Assembly (NCBI RefSeq): GCF_002742635.1
Contig: NZ_PEGF01000001.1
Span: forward strand, 1,798,001 to 1,862,000
DNA from: Caulobacter sp. X
GTDB taxonomy: Bacteria; Pseudomonadota; Alphaproteobacteria; Caulobacterales; Caulobacteraceae
Length of the DNA: 64,000 bases
Direction of reading: 5' to 3'
Part shown: one piece after another, positions 37,727-45,684 of the stretch
Layout of the letters: each line of letters opens with the position of its first letter
Numbering within the stretch: the stretch's first letter is position 1
Translations under genes and position numbers: made by a program
Notes under the pieces: model-generated
What the model saw: the letters and a program-made list of their open reading frames with translations, nothing else
Databases searched by the model: none
Told to the model about the DNA's origin: nothing

Positions 37727-39841
37727 ATGCGGATCATCGCGATCGTCGACCCGTACGACGCCGGATCCATGCTCGCGCCCGCCCTGGCCGACCGTGGCGC
37801 GGCGGCGGTGATGGTGGGAAGCACGCCCGAGGTTCCGGCAAGCGAAGCGGTGTCGTTCGATCCCGCGGACTTCGCGCATCTGGCCCCTTGGTCGGCGGAT
37901 ATCGCCGAGACCGCCGCCACGCTGCGCAGGCTGGGCGTGGAGCAGGTGGTCGCCGGCTCCGAACGCGGCGTGGAGCTCGCCGACCAGCTGGCCGAGGCGC
38001 TCTGGCTGCCCGGCAACGGCGTGTCGCTGAGTCCGGCGCGGCGCGACAAGCTGATGATGAGCCAGGCGGCGGCCGCGCAAGCCATTCGCACGCCGCGCCA
38101 GATCGCCTCCGACACCCTCGAAACACTGCTCGCCTGGATCGAGGCAGAGGGGGGCTGGCCGGCGGTTCTCAAGCCCCGTCGCGCCAAGGGATCGGAAGGC
38201 GTGCGGCTATGCGCAACGCCCGACGAGGCCGCGCGGGCCTTCGCCGCGATCCACGGCGCCGTCGATCGATTGGGATCGGCCAACGAGACCGTGCTGGCCC
38301 AGCAGTTTCTGAAGGGGCGCGAGTATGTCGTCGACACCGTCAGCCTCGACGGCCGCCACCGCCTCGCGGCGCTCTGGGCCTATGGCAAGCCCCCGCCCGG
38401 TTTCGCGGCCGTTGGACTGCTCTCGACCAAGCAACTGTTGCCCCCCGAAGGACCGCTCGCGGACATGCTGTTCGGCTTCGCGGCGCGGGTGCTCGACGCG
38501 CTGGGGATCCGCCACGGCGCCGGACACTGCGAGATCATCGTCGACGAGGATGGTCCCGCGCTGGTCGAGATCGGCGCGCGGCTCCACGGCGGCCCGCCGG
38601 CGCACCTCATGTCCCGCGCGGCCACGGGGACCAGCCAGCTCGACCTGCTGGCGGACTGCCTGGTCGATCCCGAGCGCTTCGCCGTCGATGTCGCCTCGCG
38701 CCCTGGCCTGAAGACGGGCGCCGCGATGGCGCTGCTGCGCGACGACGGGCTTCGGGGAGAGATCGAAACCCTGCCCTCGATGCGCCATCTTGTCTGGAAC
38801 GCCCCTCCTGGCGCGCCCCAGCCGCCGGTCGCGGGCCTCGCCACGCTGGTCCATGCGGATCCGGCGCAGATCGCCGCCGATCTCGAAATCGCGGTCGGCG
38901 GCGTCGCCTGCCGGCTGATCACCGATCGTGACGCGATCGAGGCGCTCGCCCCCGAATGGCGGGCGCTGCTTGGCCGCTCGCGCGCCAACCGCGCCTTCAG
39001 CGGTCCGGACTGGTATCTCGCGGCGCTTGGCGCGACGCGCGAGCTTTCTCCGCAGCTGGTCGTCGCCTCGCGCGGGGGCCAGTTGGTCGGCGTCCTGCCG
39101 CTGGCAACCGATACGTCGCGCGGAACCGTGGGCTTCGCGACGCGGCTCGCCGACTACAACGACGCGGTCGTCGCCCGAGACGACCTGGCGGCCGCGCGGC
39201 GGCTGATGATGTTCGCCCGCCGCCGCTTCTCCGCCCTTGAACTGGGCTGCGTCCGTCCCGACGCGGAATGCCTGCGCGCCGAGCCCGGCGCCGTGCTGAC
39301 CGAAAAGACGTTCACCTGCCCCTTCGCCGACCTATCGTCCGGCTACGACGCCTGGCTGGCCGCGCGCACGCCGCGCTTCCGTCGCGACCTCGCCCAGCTC
39401 GAGCGCCGCGCCGCCCGCGCGGGGCTGAGCGTCGCCCGGCCGGAGCACGCACCCCCCGATCTCGCCGCGCGCTTTATTGATCTCCACAAGGACCGGTTCG
39501 GCGAGCGCAGCCTGTTCGCGCGCGATCCCGCCGCGCGCGCTTTCGTCGAGCGGGCGCTGCCTGGACTTTGTCAGGCGGGCGTCGTCATTCCCTTCGCGCT
39601 GCGCGCCGAAGACCGCATCGTGGGCCTCAACCTCTGCATGCTCGGCGCCGACAGTCTGGGCTATTGGAACGCGGGCTTCGACGCCGCGTTCGCCGGTTTC
39701 TCTCCGGGCGCCCTGATGATCCACGCCGCGCTGCGCGAGGCCTGCGCGCGGGGCCTCGCCGAACTGGATTTCCTGCGCGGCGATGAGGCCTACAAGGCGC
39801 GCTGGTGCGCCGACGCGCGTGAGATCGGCGCGCTCGCATGA
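37727..39841 (+). CDS. ATP-grasp ligase fused to GNAT-type acyltransferase
   Basis: This 704-residue protein has two parts. Residues about 1-390 form an ATP-grasp ligase: the PreATP start is MRIIAIVDPYDAGSMLAPAL, KLMMSQAAAAQAIRTPRQI follows, then the ATP-binding VLKPRRAKGSEGV and the metal-binding end EIIVDEDGPALVEIGARLHGG. Residues about 395-704 resemble the CelD/BcsL GNAT family (LAPEWRALLGRSRANRAFSGPDWYL, then FRRDLAQLERRAARAGLSV and YWNAGFDAAFAGFSPGALM). The first part should form an amide between a carboxylate and an amine, and the second should transfer an acyl or aminoacyl group. The fusion implies successive steps on one substrate. It overlaps the next gene by four bases. Confidence 0.78.
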   Translation: MRIIAIVDPYDAGSMLAPALADRGAAAVMVGSTPEVPASEAVSFDPADFAHLAPWSADIAETAATLRRLGVEQVVAGSERGVELADQLAEALWLPGNGVSLSPARRDKLMMSQAAAAQAIRTPRQIASDTLETLLAWIEAEGGWPAVLKPRRAKGSEGVRLCATPDEAARAFAAIHGAVDRLGSANETVLAQQFLKGREYVVDTVSLDGRHRLAALWAYGKPPPGFAAVGLLSTKQLLPPEGPLADMLFGFAARVLDALGIRHGAGHCEIIVDEDGPALVEIGARLHGGPPAHLMSRAATGTSQLDLLADCLVDPERFAVDVASRPGLKTGAAMALLRDDGLRGEIETLPSMRHLVWNAPPGAPQPPVAGLATLVHADPAQIAADLEIAVGGVACRLITDRDAIEALAPEWRALLGRSRANRAFSGPDWYLAALGATRELSPQLVVASRGGQLVGVLPLATDTSRGTVGFATRLADYNDAVVARDDLAAARRLMMFARRRFSALELGCVRPDAECLRAEPGAVLTEKTFTCPFADLSSGYDAWLAARTPRFRRDLAQLERRAARAGLSVARPEHAPPDLAARFIDLHKDRFGERSLFARDPAARAFVERALPGLCQAGVVIPFALRAEDRIVGLNLCMLGADSLGYWNAGFDAAFAGFSPGALMIHAALREACARGLAELDFLRGDEAYKARWCADAREIGALA

Positions 39842-40701
39842 CCCTGTCGCCGCTTCCCGGGGATCCCTGGTCGATCGGTCTCTATGCCGGACCCGATCCG
39901 CTTCACCTCGCGCCGATCCCTGGCCTTGCGAACCCGATCCTGACGCGCGAGCAGGTCACCGACGTCCCCGCCGCCTTCGTCGCCGATCCGTTCCTGCTGC
40001 CGCATCGAGACGAATGGCATCTGTTCTTCGAAGTTCTCCACCATGGCCGCGGCGTGGGCGAAATCGGCTGGGCCAGCAGCCGCGATCTGCGCGCGTGGCG
40101 CTATGGTGGGATCGTCCTTCGCGAACCGTTCCACCTCTCTTACCCGCATGTCTTCGCCTATCGCGGGGAGATCTACATGACGCCGGAGACGCTGGGCGCC
40201 GGCGCCGTGCGCCTGTACCGCGCCGATCCCTTTCCCAGCCGCTGGACGCCGGTCGCCGAGTTGGTCCTGGGCGAACTGGCCGATCCGACCCCGTTCCGCT
40301 TCGAGGAGCGCTGGTGGATGTTCGCCTGTCCGTCGCCATCGCGGCACGACATGCTCGCGCTCTTCCATGCCGACGCCCTCGAAGGTCCCTGGGCTCAGCA
40401 TCCCTCCAGCCCGCTGATCCGCGCCGACAAGCGCCGCGCGCGCCCTGGCGGACGCGTCGTCCTGTCCGGCGGCCGGCCGCTCCGCTTCGCCCAGGATTGC
40501 GGCGCGCGCTACGGCGGCGGCGTCCGCGCCTTCGAGATCGCGGAGCTTGGCGTCGATCGCTTCAGCGAGCGCGAGGCCGCTGAAAGCGCGATCCTCGGCG
40601 CTTCCGGCGCGGGCTGGAACGCCAAGGGCATGCACCATGTCGATGCGTGGCGCATGGCCGACGGACGCTGGGTCGCCGCCGTCGACGGCATAGGTCCGTA
40701 G
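39838..40701 (+). CDS. GINT1 N-terminal-like propeller protein, second copy
   Basis: This 287-residue protein has the same blade pattern as the one at 5766-6650: FVADPFLLPHRDEWHLFFEV, PFHLSYPHVFAYRGEIYMTPE, PTPFRFEERWWMF and RFAQDCGARYGGGVRAFEI line up with that copy (RFLADPFGLWRDGRLHLFVE, PWHLSYPQVFEADGEIWMLP, DCTRTYGGAIRI). The conserved D-C-x3-Y-G-G segment suggests an active site or ligand site. It is translationally coupled to the ATP-grasp/GNAT fusion, so it probably acts on the same product. Confidence 0.72.
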   Translation: MTLSPLPGDPWSIGLYAGPDPLHLAPIPGLANPILTREQVTDVPAAFVADPFLLPHRDEWHLFFEVLHHGRGVGEIGWASSRDLRAWRYGGIVLREPFHLSYPHVFAYRGEIYMTPETLGAGAVRLYRADPFPSRWTPVAELVLGELADPTPFRFEERWWMFACPSPSRHDMLALFHADALEGPWAQHPSSPLIRADKRRARPGGRVVLSGGRPLRFAQDCGARYGGGVRAFEIAELGVDRFSEREAAESAILGASGAGWNAKGMHHVDAWRMADGRWVAAVDGIGP

Positions 40702-40819
40702 GGACGACCAACCGCGAAATAACACCTGGACGCGCATTGCGGCGGCTCTAGGCCAATGATACACTTCATGCGTGATTATTTTATCGGAGCAACCACACGT
40801 CTAATTTCAGGAGGTCGAG

Positions 40820-42568
40820 TTGAAGGCAGCGTCTCTATTGGTGATGGCCGGCGCCATCACGACCGTGGGCACCACGCTCTGGAGCGCGACGCCGCAAACC
40901 GCGCCCCCGCCAGACTCATCCCAGGCCGCCGCGTCAGCTTCGGCGCCCCTGCTTCCGCCGTTCGGGCCGCCGGTCGCCGCGGGACGAACGCTCAGCACCG
41001 CGGACATGACCGCGGCCAACCCGCTGATCCCGGCCGACATCTATCGCACCCCGGCCAACACGGTAGGCCATGGCGATCTCGCCACCTTCGCTTGGCTGTC
41101 GTTCATCTCGGCGGTCTCTCCCGCCTCATCGAGCAACCGCGGGGTCCCCGGCGGCAGCTTCTCGACTTCCGGCGCGAGCAGCGCCGCCGGTCCGCTGGTG
41201 TGGGAGACCTACCAGCACCGCACGGAGCTGCTGCCGTGCAGTATCAGCGGCGGCAATGCGTCGCCGACGCCGCCGCAGCCCTGGAACGCTCCGCCCACCT
41301 ATGTCATCGCCAACAGTGGCGGCACAGCCTGCAGCAAGGTCTCGATCCAGGGGGCGCCGTCGCTGCCCTACAACAATCTCGACGAGGCCACCCAGATTGG
41401 CCAGAACAGCCTCTTCTATCCGACCACGCCCGGGCGCCCAAACCCGGCCACGGACGCCCAGGTGCTGTTCGAAGCCCGCGCCAATCAATATGAGTGGAAC
41501 TTCGTCAACCAGAACTACGCTTCGCTAAAGCCGCAGTTCGGGCCCTTCCACTTCTCGCCCGCCATCACCCTGCCGACCGGCACGGTCGAGGTGAAGGCCG
41601 CGTGGCGCCCGATCTCTTCGATCCCTCAGGCTCAGCGCTATCGCTATCACACCGCGACGGTGATCACGTATGGCGGCACTGACACCGCCCCGGTCGCGCA
41701 AACCCAGACCTATGCGCTGATCGCCCTGCACCTGATCCACAAGACGCAGAACTATCCCGCGTTTATCTTCGCGACGTTCGAGCAGGTCGACACGCTCACC
41801 AATCAGGCGACCAAGCAGCCATCGGGCGTCTATTATGTGCCGTCCTACAATAAGGTCGCCTACGCCACGCCGAGCACGACGACCTTCCCGCCAAGCGGGA
41901 CCACCGTGCAGAACCCTAACATCGGCTTCTCCGTCACCGCCCCCGTCGCCAAGCCCAACGGCGTTTCGACGCCGCTTCCGCTGGGCGCGACGACCGGCTT
42001 CCCGGGCGCCAAGGTCGTCAACAATCTGGTCACGATCCCGGTCACCCAACCGGTGAAGCTCGTTCCCGATGTCGCGAGGGTCAACGCCCAGGCGCTGGCC
42101 GCGATGCAAGGTATTCCAGGCTTCAACAACCAGTTTGTCTGGCAATATTACAGGCTCGCCGGGGTGCAGGCGATCCCGACCAACGACGAGACGACCAAGG
42201 ACTTCTACCTGGCCAATATCGTCGTCGAGAGCAGCCAACCGGGCATTCAGCTGTTCCGCGGCTTCCCCCCGATCACCAAGGGGACGCTCACCAACCTGCG
42301 AAACCAGGTCAACGTGATCGACTATCACTTCTCCGGAGGCCAGAACTTCTCGATGGGCGGTTGCCAAGGTTGTCACGGCGTCGCCCAGACACAGAACGGG
42401 TTCGATTTCAGCTTCCTGTTCTTCGGCGCGGGCGGCGGCGGCTTCTCCCCGGAGACGGTCGGCATCGTGTCGCCGGCGGCGGCCGCGGCGCGGCTCACCG
42501 CAAAGCGCTACATTCAACCGACCTCGAATGGTTTGCAGGCGGAACCCCCGCCGGTCACGAAGAATTAG
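40820..42568 (+). CDS. Secreted protein with single C-terminal c-type haem motif, second copy
   Basis: This 582-residue protein starts at a TTG supported by a perfect AGGAGGT at 40809-40815. A signal peptide (about 1-23, ending near LWSA) has no lipobox. A Pro/Ala-rich linker and a large beta-type region follow, with WETYQHRTELL, YALIALHLIHKTQNYPAFIFATFEQVD and, near the end, GGCQGCHG (Cys515, Cys518, His519). Layout and haem position match the lipoprotein at 32633-34306. Function unknown; a periplasmic monohaem redox or binding protein is inferred. Confidence 0.7.
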   Translation: MKAASLLVMAGAITTVGTTLWSATPQTAPPPDSSQAAASASAPLLPPFGPPVAAGRTLSTADMTAANPLIPADIYRTPANTVGHGDLATFAWLSFISAVSPASSSNRGVPGGSFSTSGASSAAGPLVWETYQHRTELLPCSISGGNASPTPPQPWNAPPTYVIANSGGTACSKVSIQGAPSLPYNNLDEATQIGQNSLFYPTTPGRPNPATDAQVLFEARANQYEWNFVNQNYASLKPQFGPFHFSPAITLPTGTVEVKAAWRPISSIPQAQRYRYHTATVITYGGTDTAPVAQTQTYALIALHLIHKTQNYPAFIFATFEQVDTLTNQATKQPSGVYYVPSYNKVAYATPSTTTFPPSGTTVQNPNIGFSVTAPVAKPNGVSTPLPLGATTGFPGAKVVNNLVTIPVTQPVKLVPDVARVNAQALAAMQGIPGFNNQFVWQYYRLAGVQAIPTNDETTKDFYLANIVVESSQPGIQLFRGFPPITKGTLTNLRNQVNVIDYHFSGGQNFSMGGCQGCHGVAQTQNGFDFSFLFFGAGGGGFSPETVGIVSPAAAAARLTAKRYIQPTSNGLQAEPPPVTKN

Positions 42569-42579
42569 ACCGACCCTGC

Positions 42580-42612
42580 CCCAGCCCCGGACCAGGTCAG
42601 GCCGGGGCTGGG
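42580..42612 (+). terminator. Terminator after the secreted haem protein gene
   Basis: CCCAGCCCCGG (42580-42590) and CCGGGGCTGGG (42602-42612) form a perfect 11-bp stem with an 11-base loop, 12 bases after the stop codon. Only a short pyrimidine tract follows. Confidence 0.7.
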
Positions 42613-42665
42613 ACTTCTCGCCGGCGCGCCGGGCCGTCCACATGGCCTGGCGCTGTCCATTGGCT

Positions 42666-42713
42666 TGATCGGGCTTCGACATGATCAGGCATCGGCGTGA
42701 TCAGGCGCTTGCC
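42666..42713. repeat. Three-copy 16-bp tandem repeat
   Basis: TGATCGGGC, TGATCAGGC and TGATCAGGC start at 42666, 42682 and 42698, exactly 16 bp apart, with diverging remainders. It is iteron-like in form, but no replication gene is near. It may be a regulator-binding array or a decayed repeat. Confidence 0.6.
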
Positions 42714-42918
42714 GCCCACCCCGCCTGAGCCGCCGCCATGGCGGCGACCTCGTCCCGCGCCTTAGGAGCTCACGCGATCTGGGGCGTTGACGTTCCAGCC
42801 CCGATCGAAGCTCCGCCGAGGCGCGCCCGGCGAAAAACTACTCCTGGTAGCTATGCGCTAATATGCTCGACAAGGTACAGCTAGGCCTTACAGAAGCCCA
42901 AGCTCCAAAGAGTCCTGC

Positions 42919-44526
42919 TTGTCATCTTCCAGTCCGATCCCGTCCGAGCCAGAGCGAGACCTCTGGGACGTCATCGTGGTGGGCGCCGGCATGGGAGGCG
43001 GCGCCGTCGGACACGAACTGGCGCGCATGGGCAGGAGCGTGCTGTTCGTCGAGCGCGGCCAGCTTCTGCACGGACCGCATGCTCGGGCGGGTTGGGACAA
43101 GCCTCCGAAGAGCCTCAGGGAAGGCCTGATGCGCTCCGGGCGCTGGCCGGATCGGCTGAAAGGTCGAGCCAGCTTTGGCGACCTCGACTTCATGGGGCCC
43201 ATGGGCTGTGGCACCGGAGGATCAACCGGCCTCTATTCGGCCCAGCTGGAGCGCTTTCGGGCGTCGGACTTCGCGCCGCGCGCCTGGTATCCGAACGCCG
43301 CGGACGCCAATCTGCCTGAGGCTTGGCCAGTCGACCTGGCTGAAATGGTCCCATTCTATCGGCGCGTGGAGGCGCTGTTTGGCGTGTCGGGATCGCCCGA
43401 CCCCCTGGAGCCGGACCTTGAGGCTCCCCTCCGAACGCCGGCCCCGATGAGCGATCGAGACAGGTCGCTCTTCGAGTCGTTCGAAGACCTCGGCCTGCAT
43501 CCTTATCGCTCGCACGTCGGCCTCGCGGACATTCCGGGCTGTCGCGACTGCGATGAGATCTGCATTTCCGGCTGCAAGAGCGACGCGGGCAATCGCTTCG
43601 TCGCCCCGGCCCTGAAGCGATACGGCGCCCGAATTCTTCCCGAGTGCGAAGCCGTGGGCTTCGAGGCCGATGGCCGGCGCGTGGTCGGCGTGGTCGTGGA
43701 CAGGGGCGGCGAGCGGAAGACCCTCAAGGCGCGGATGTTCGTACTGGCGGCCGGCGCCTGGATGACGCCGGCGCTGCTGCTCCGGTCGCGGTCTTCGGAA
43801 CACCCGGACGGCCTTGCCAACGGCTCTGGCATGGTTGGACGGAATCTCATGCTGCACGCCACCGATCTGGTGGCGGTGGATCCAGGCGAATGGCGTTCGT
43901 CGGATGGGCCGCGCAAGGGACTGACCCTGAACGACTTCTATGACGACGAAGGCTTCAAGCTCGGCTCCTTCCAGGCGGTTGGTCGGCGGCTGGAGGCTCC
44001 GATCATCGAATCCCTCCTGATGGCGGCGGCGGATCGCGATCCTGTCCGCTGGCGTCGCAAGACCTCCGGATTCGCCAAGCGGGCCGCGCGGATGGCCGCC
44101 CGCGACCTGCGCGGGGCGACGCTGATGGCGACGATCATGGAGGACCTGCCCTATGTCGAGAACCGGGTGGTTCTCGATGGCGCAAGTCCCGGGGGCTTCC
44201 GCTTCGAATACCGTTATCCCACGGAACTGGCTGATCGCGCCAACAGGTTTCGCCGCCGGCTGACCGAGGTGTTGTCCCCTCGCATGAGGGTGCATGTCGT
44301 CCCCCTGGGCGACGACAACCTGAACTACGGCCACGTATGCGGCACCTGCCGGTTTGGCGAAGATCCAAGCTCCAGCGTCCTCGACCCGTCCAACCGCGCT
44401 CACCAGTTGGATAATCTCTACGTCGTCGATGCGTCCTTCTTCCCGTCGAGCGGCGCGATCAATCCCAGCCTGACCGTGGCCGCCAACGGTCTTAGGGTCG
44501 GGGGATTCATTCACGAACGCCTCTAG
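42919..44526 (+). CDS. GMC-family FAD-dependent oxidoreductase
   Basis: This 535-residue flavoenzyme oxidises an alcohol or sugar. The FAD-binding motif VIVVGAGMGGGAVGHELARMG is at about 18-38, with the second GMC segment GPMGCGTGGSTG. The C-terminal block has HVCGTCRFGEDPSSSVLD and NLYVVDASFFPSSGAINPSLTVAANG, which holds the catalytic region. A cluster of four cysteines (CRDCDEICISGC, about 210-221) is unusual for the family and resembles a metal or disulfide site. The start is TTG with AAAGAG six bases before it. The end overlaps the convergent glycosyltransferase by four bases. Confidence 0.87.
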   Translation: MSSSSPIPSEPERDLWDVIVVGAGMGGGAVGHELARMGRSVLFVERGQLLHGPHARAGWDKPPKSLREGLMRSGRWPDRLKGRASFGDLDFMGPMGCGTGGSTGLYSAQLERFRASDFAPRAWYPNAADANLPEAWPVDLAEMVPFYRRVEALFGVSGSPDPLEPDLEAPLRTPAPMSDRDRSLFESFEDLGLHPYRSHVGLADIPGCRDCDEICISGCKSDAGNRFVAPALKRYGARILPECEAVGFEADGRRVVGVVVDRGGERKTLKARMFVLAAGAWMTPALLLRSRSSEHPDGLANGSGMVGRNLMLHATDLVAVDPGEWRSSDGPRKGLTLNDFYDDEGFKLGSFQAVGRRLEAPIIESLLMAAADRDPVRWRRKTSGFAKRAARMAARDLRGATLMATIMEDLPYVENRVVLDGASPGGFRFEYRYPTELADRANRFRRRLTEVLSPRMRVHVVPLGDDNLNYGHVCGTCRFGEDPSSSVLDPSNRAHQLDNLYVVDASFFPSSGAINPSLTVAANGLRVGGFIHERL

Positions 44527-45629
44527 GCCGACGGCAGGGCCTCGCGGAGAGCGGCCGCCGCGCCGGCGGCGCCGGACTGCGCGCGCAACAGGGCCGAAAC
44601 GCGGGCGAGTTCGGCGTGGACGCGAGGATCGGCGACCAGGCTCTCTATCATCGCCTCCAGACGCGCGGGCTCCAGCTCATTACGCGGGCGGTCGACCAGT
44701 CGTCCCAGCCCCAGGCGCTGAATGCGTCGGCCGATTTCCAACTGCTCGATATTGCGGGGGAAAACGATCAGCGGACGGCCGTTAAGCAGGCTTTCCATCA
44801 CCGTGCCATGGCCGCCGTGGCACAGCACCACGCGCGTGAGCGCCAGGTGCGGCGCCAAGGGCCCGGCCGGAAAGACGGCCGCGTCGGGGCGCCCCTCCAG
44901 CGAGACGGCGCCCAGGGCGGAGACGCGATAGCGGCCCGGAAGGTTTCGCGCCAGCCAGGGCGCCAGACGCCCGGCCTCTCCCGTGCTGCCGAAGGACAGC
45001 AGGATGTCCGACGGTCCAGGAGGAGACGCGCTGGAAAGCCGCGTCCATCCGGCCCAGACCATCGGCCCAAAGAACATCCCCGGCCGATCCGCCCTGCCCT
45101 CTATCGCCTCCACGCCCGGGATGAGCAGCTGACCTTCGCCCAGCGGAAAGGGCGGCGCGCCACGGACCCTCTGCATGAAGGACGCGTAGCCAAGCCAGTT
45201 GGCGAGATGGAACAGGGGCTGTCGCGCCTTCAGCAGCACGGGCGTGGCCCGACCGTCGACGACGATGGCGTCGGGTTGTTCCGCCGCCAGGATCTCGGCG
45301 TCTCGCGCCAGCATCGCCTTCAGACGCTCGTTGCGACGCGCCCACTCGCGCCTGGGCGTCTGGCCAGACCTTGCGAGGTTCTCCTGATCCGCCGCGCCTC
45401 CCTCGCCAAGAGACGCCAAGAGTCCGCCGCGAGGCGTGTGCGCCGGGGGAAGTTCCAGCGTCGGCGCGACGCGCACCCGCGCCGGGAGGACCTGGCGGAG
45501 GCGCGCATGCGTCCGAGAGAGCGCGACGCAAACCTCATCACCTTGCGCCGCCAGCGCCTCCGCGAGAGCCAGGGTTCGCCCCAGGTGGCCCAAGACGTTG
45601 CTCAAGGGAAAGAGAAGTATCTTCGCCAA
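44523..45629 (-). CDS. Glycosyltransferase family 1 (YjiC/MurG-like)
   Basis: This 368-residue GT-B enzyme begins ILLFPLSNVLGHLGRTLALAEALAAQGD, with the N-terminal Gly-His motif of macrolide and flavonoid glycosyltransferases. The donor site is CHGGHGTVMESLLNGRPLIVFP followed by EQLEIGRRI. Such enzymes glycosylate lipophilic small molecules from UDP- or TDP-sugars. The start is a TTG without a strong ribosome-binding site, so the true start is uncertain. Together with the GMC oxidoreductase it points to modification of a small molecule or lipid. Confidence 0.8.
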   Translation of the reverse strand: MAKILLFPLSNVLGHLGRTLALAEALAAQGDEVCVALSRTHARLRQVLPARVRVAPTLELPPAHTPRGGLLASLGEGGAADQENLARSGQTPRREWARRNERLKAMLARDAEILAAEQPDAIVVDGRATPVLLKARQPLFHLANWLGYASFMQRVRGAPPFPLGEGQLLIPGVEAIEGRADRPGMFFGPMVWAGWTRLSSASPPGPSDILLSFGSTGEAGRLAPWLARNLPGRYRVSALGAVSLEGRPDAAVFPAGPLAPHLALTRVVLCHGGHGTVMESLLNGRPLIVFPRNIEQLEIGRRIQRLGLGRLVDRPRNELEPARLEAMIESLVADPRVHAELARVSALLRAQSGAAGAAAALREALPSA

Positions 45630-45639
45630 AAGGTGCTTG

Positions 45640-45674
45640 CCCCGAAAGGATCCCGTCGCCGTATCCCTTCGGGG
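45640..45674 (-). terminator. Hairpin after the helical protein gene
   Basis: CCCCGAAAGGAT (45640-45651) pairs with ATCCCTTCGGGG (45663-45674) at 11 of 12 positions. It lies just past the stop of the leftward 45685-46725 gene and in front of the glycosyltransferase start, so it may act as a terminator or leader attenuator. Confidence 0.5.
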
Positions 45675-45684
45675 CGCTCCCCGT

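Larger units (their letters stand above)
42569..42918. other. Intergenic region without a recognisable gene
   Basis: These 350 bases hold a terminator hairpin near the left end and a three-copy 16-bp tandem repeat (both listed separately). Frames here are short and interrupted, and I see no promoter consensus. Confidence 0.6.
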
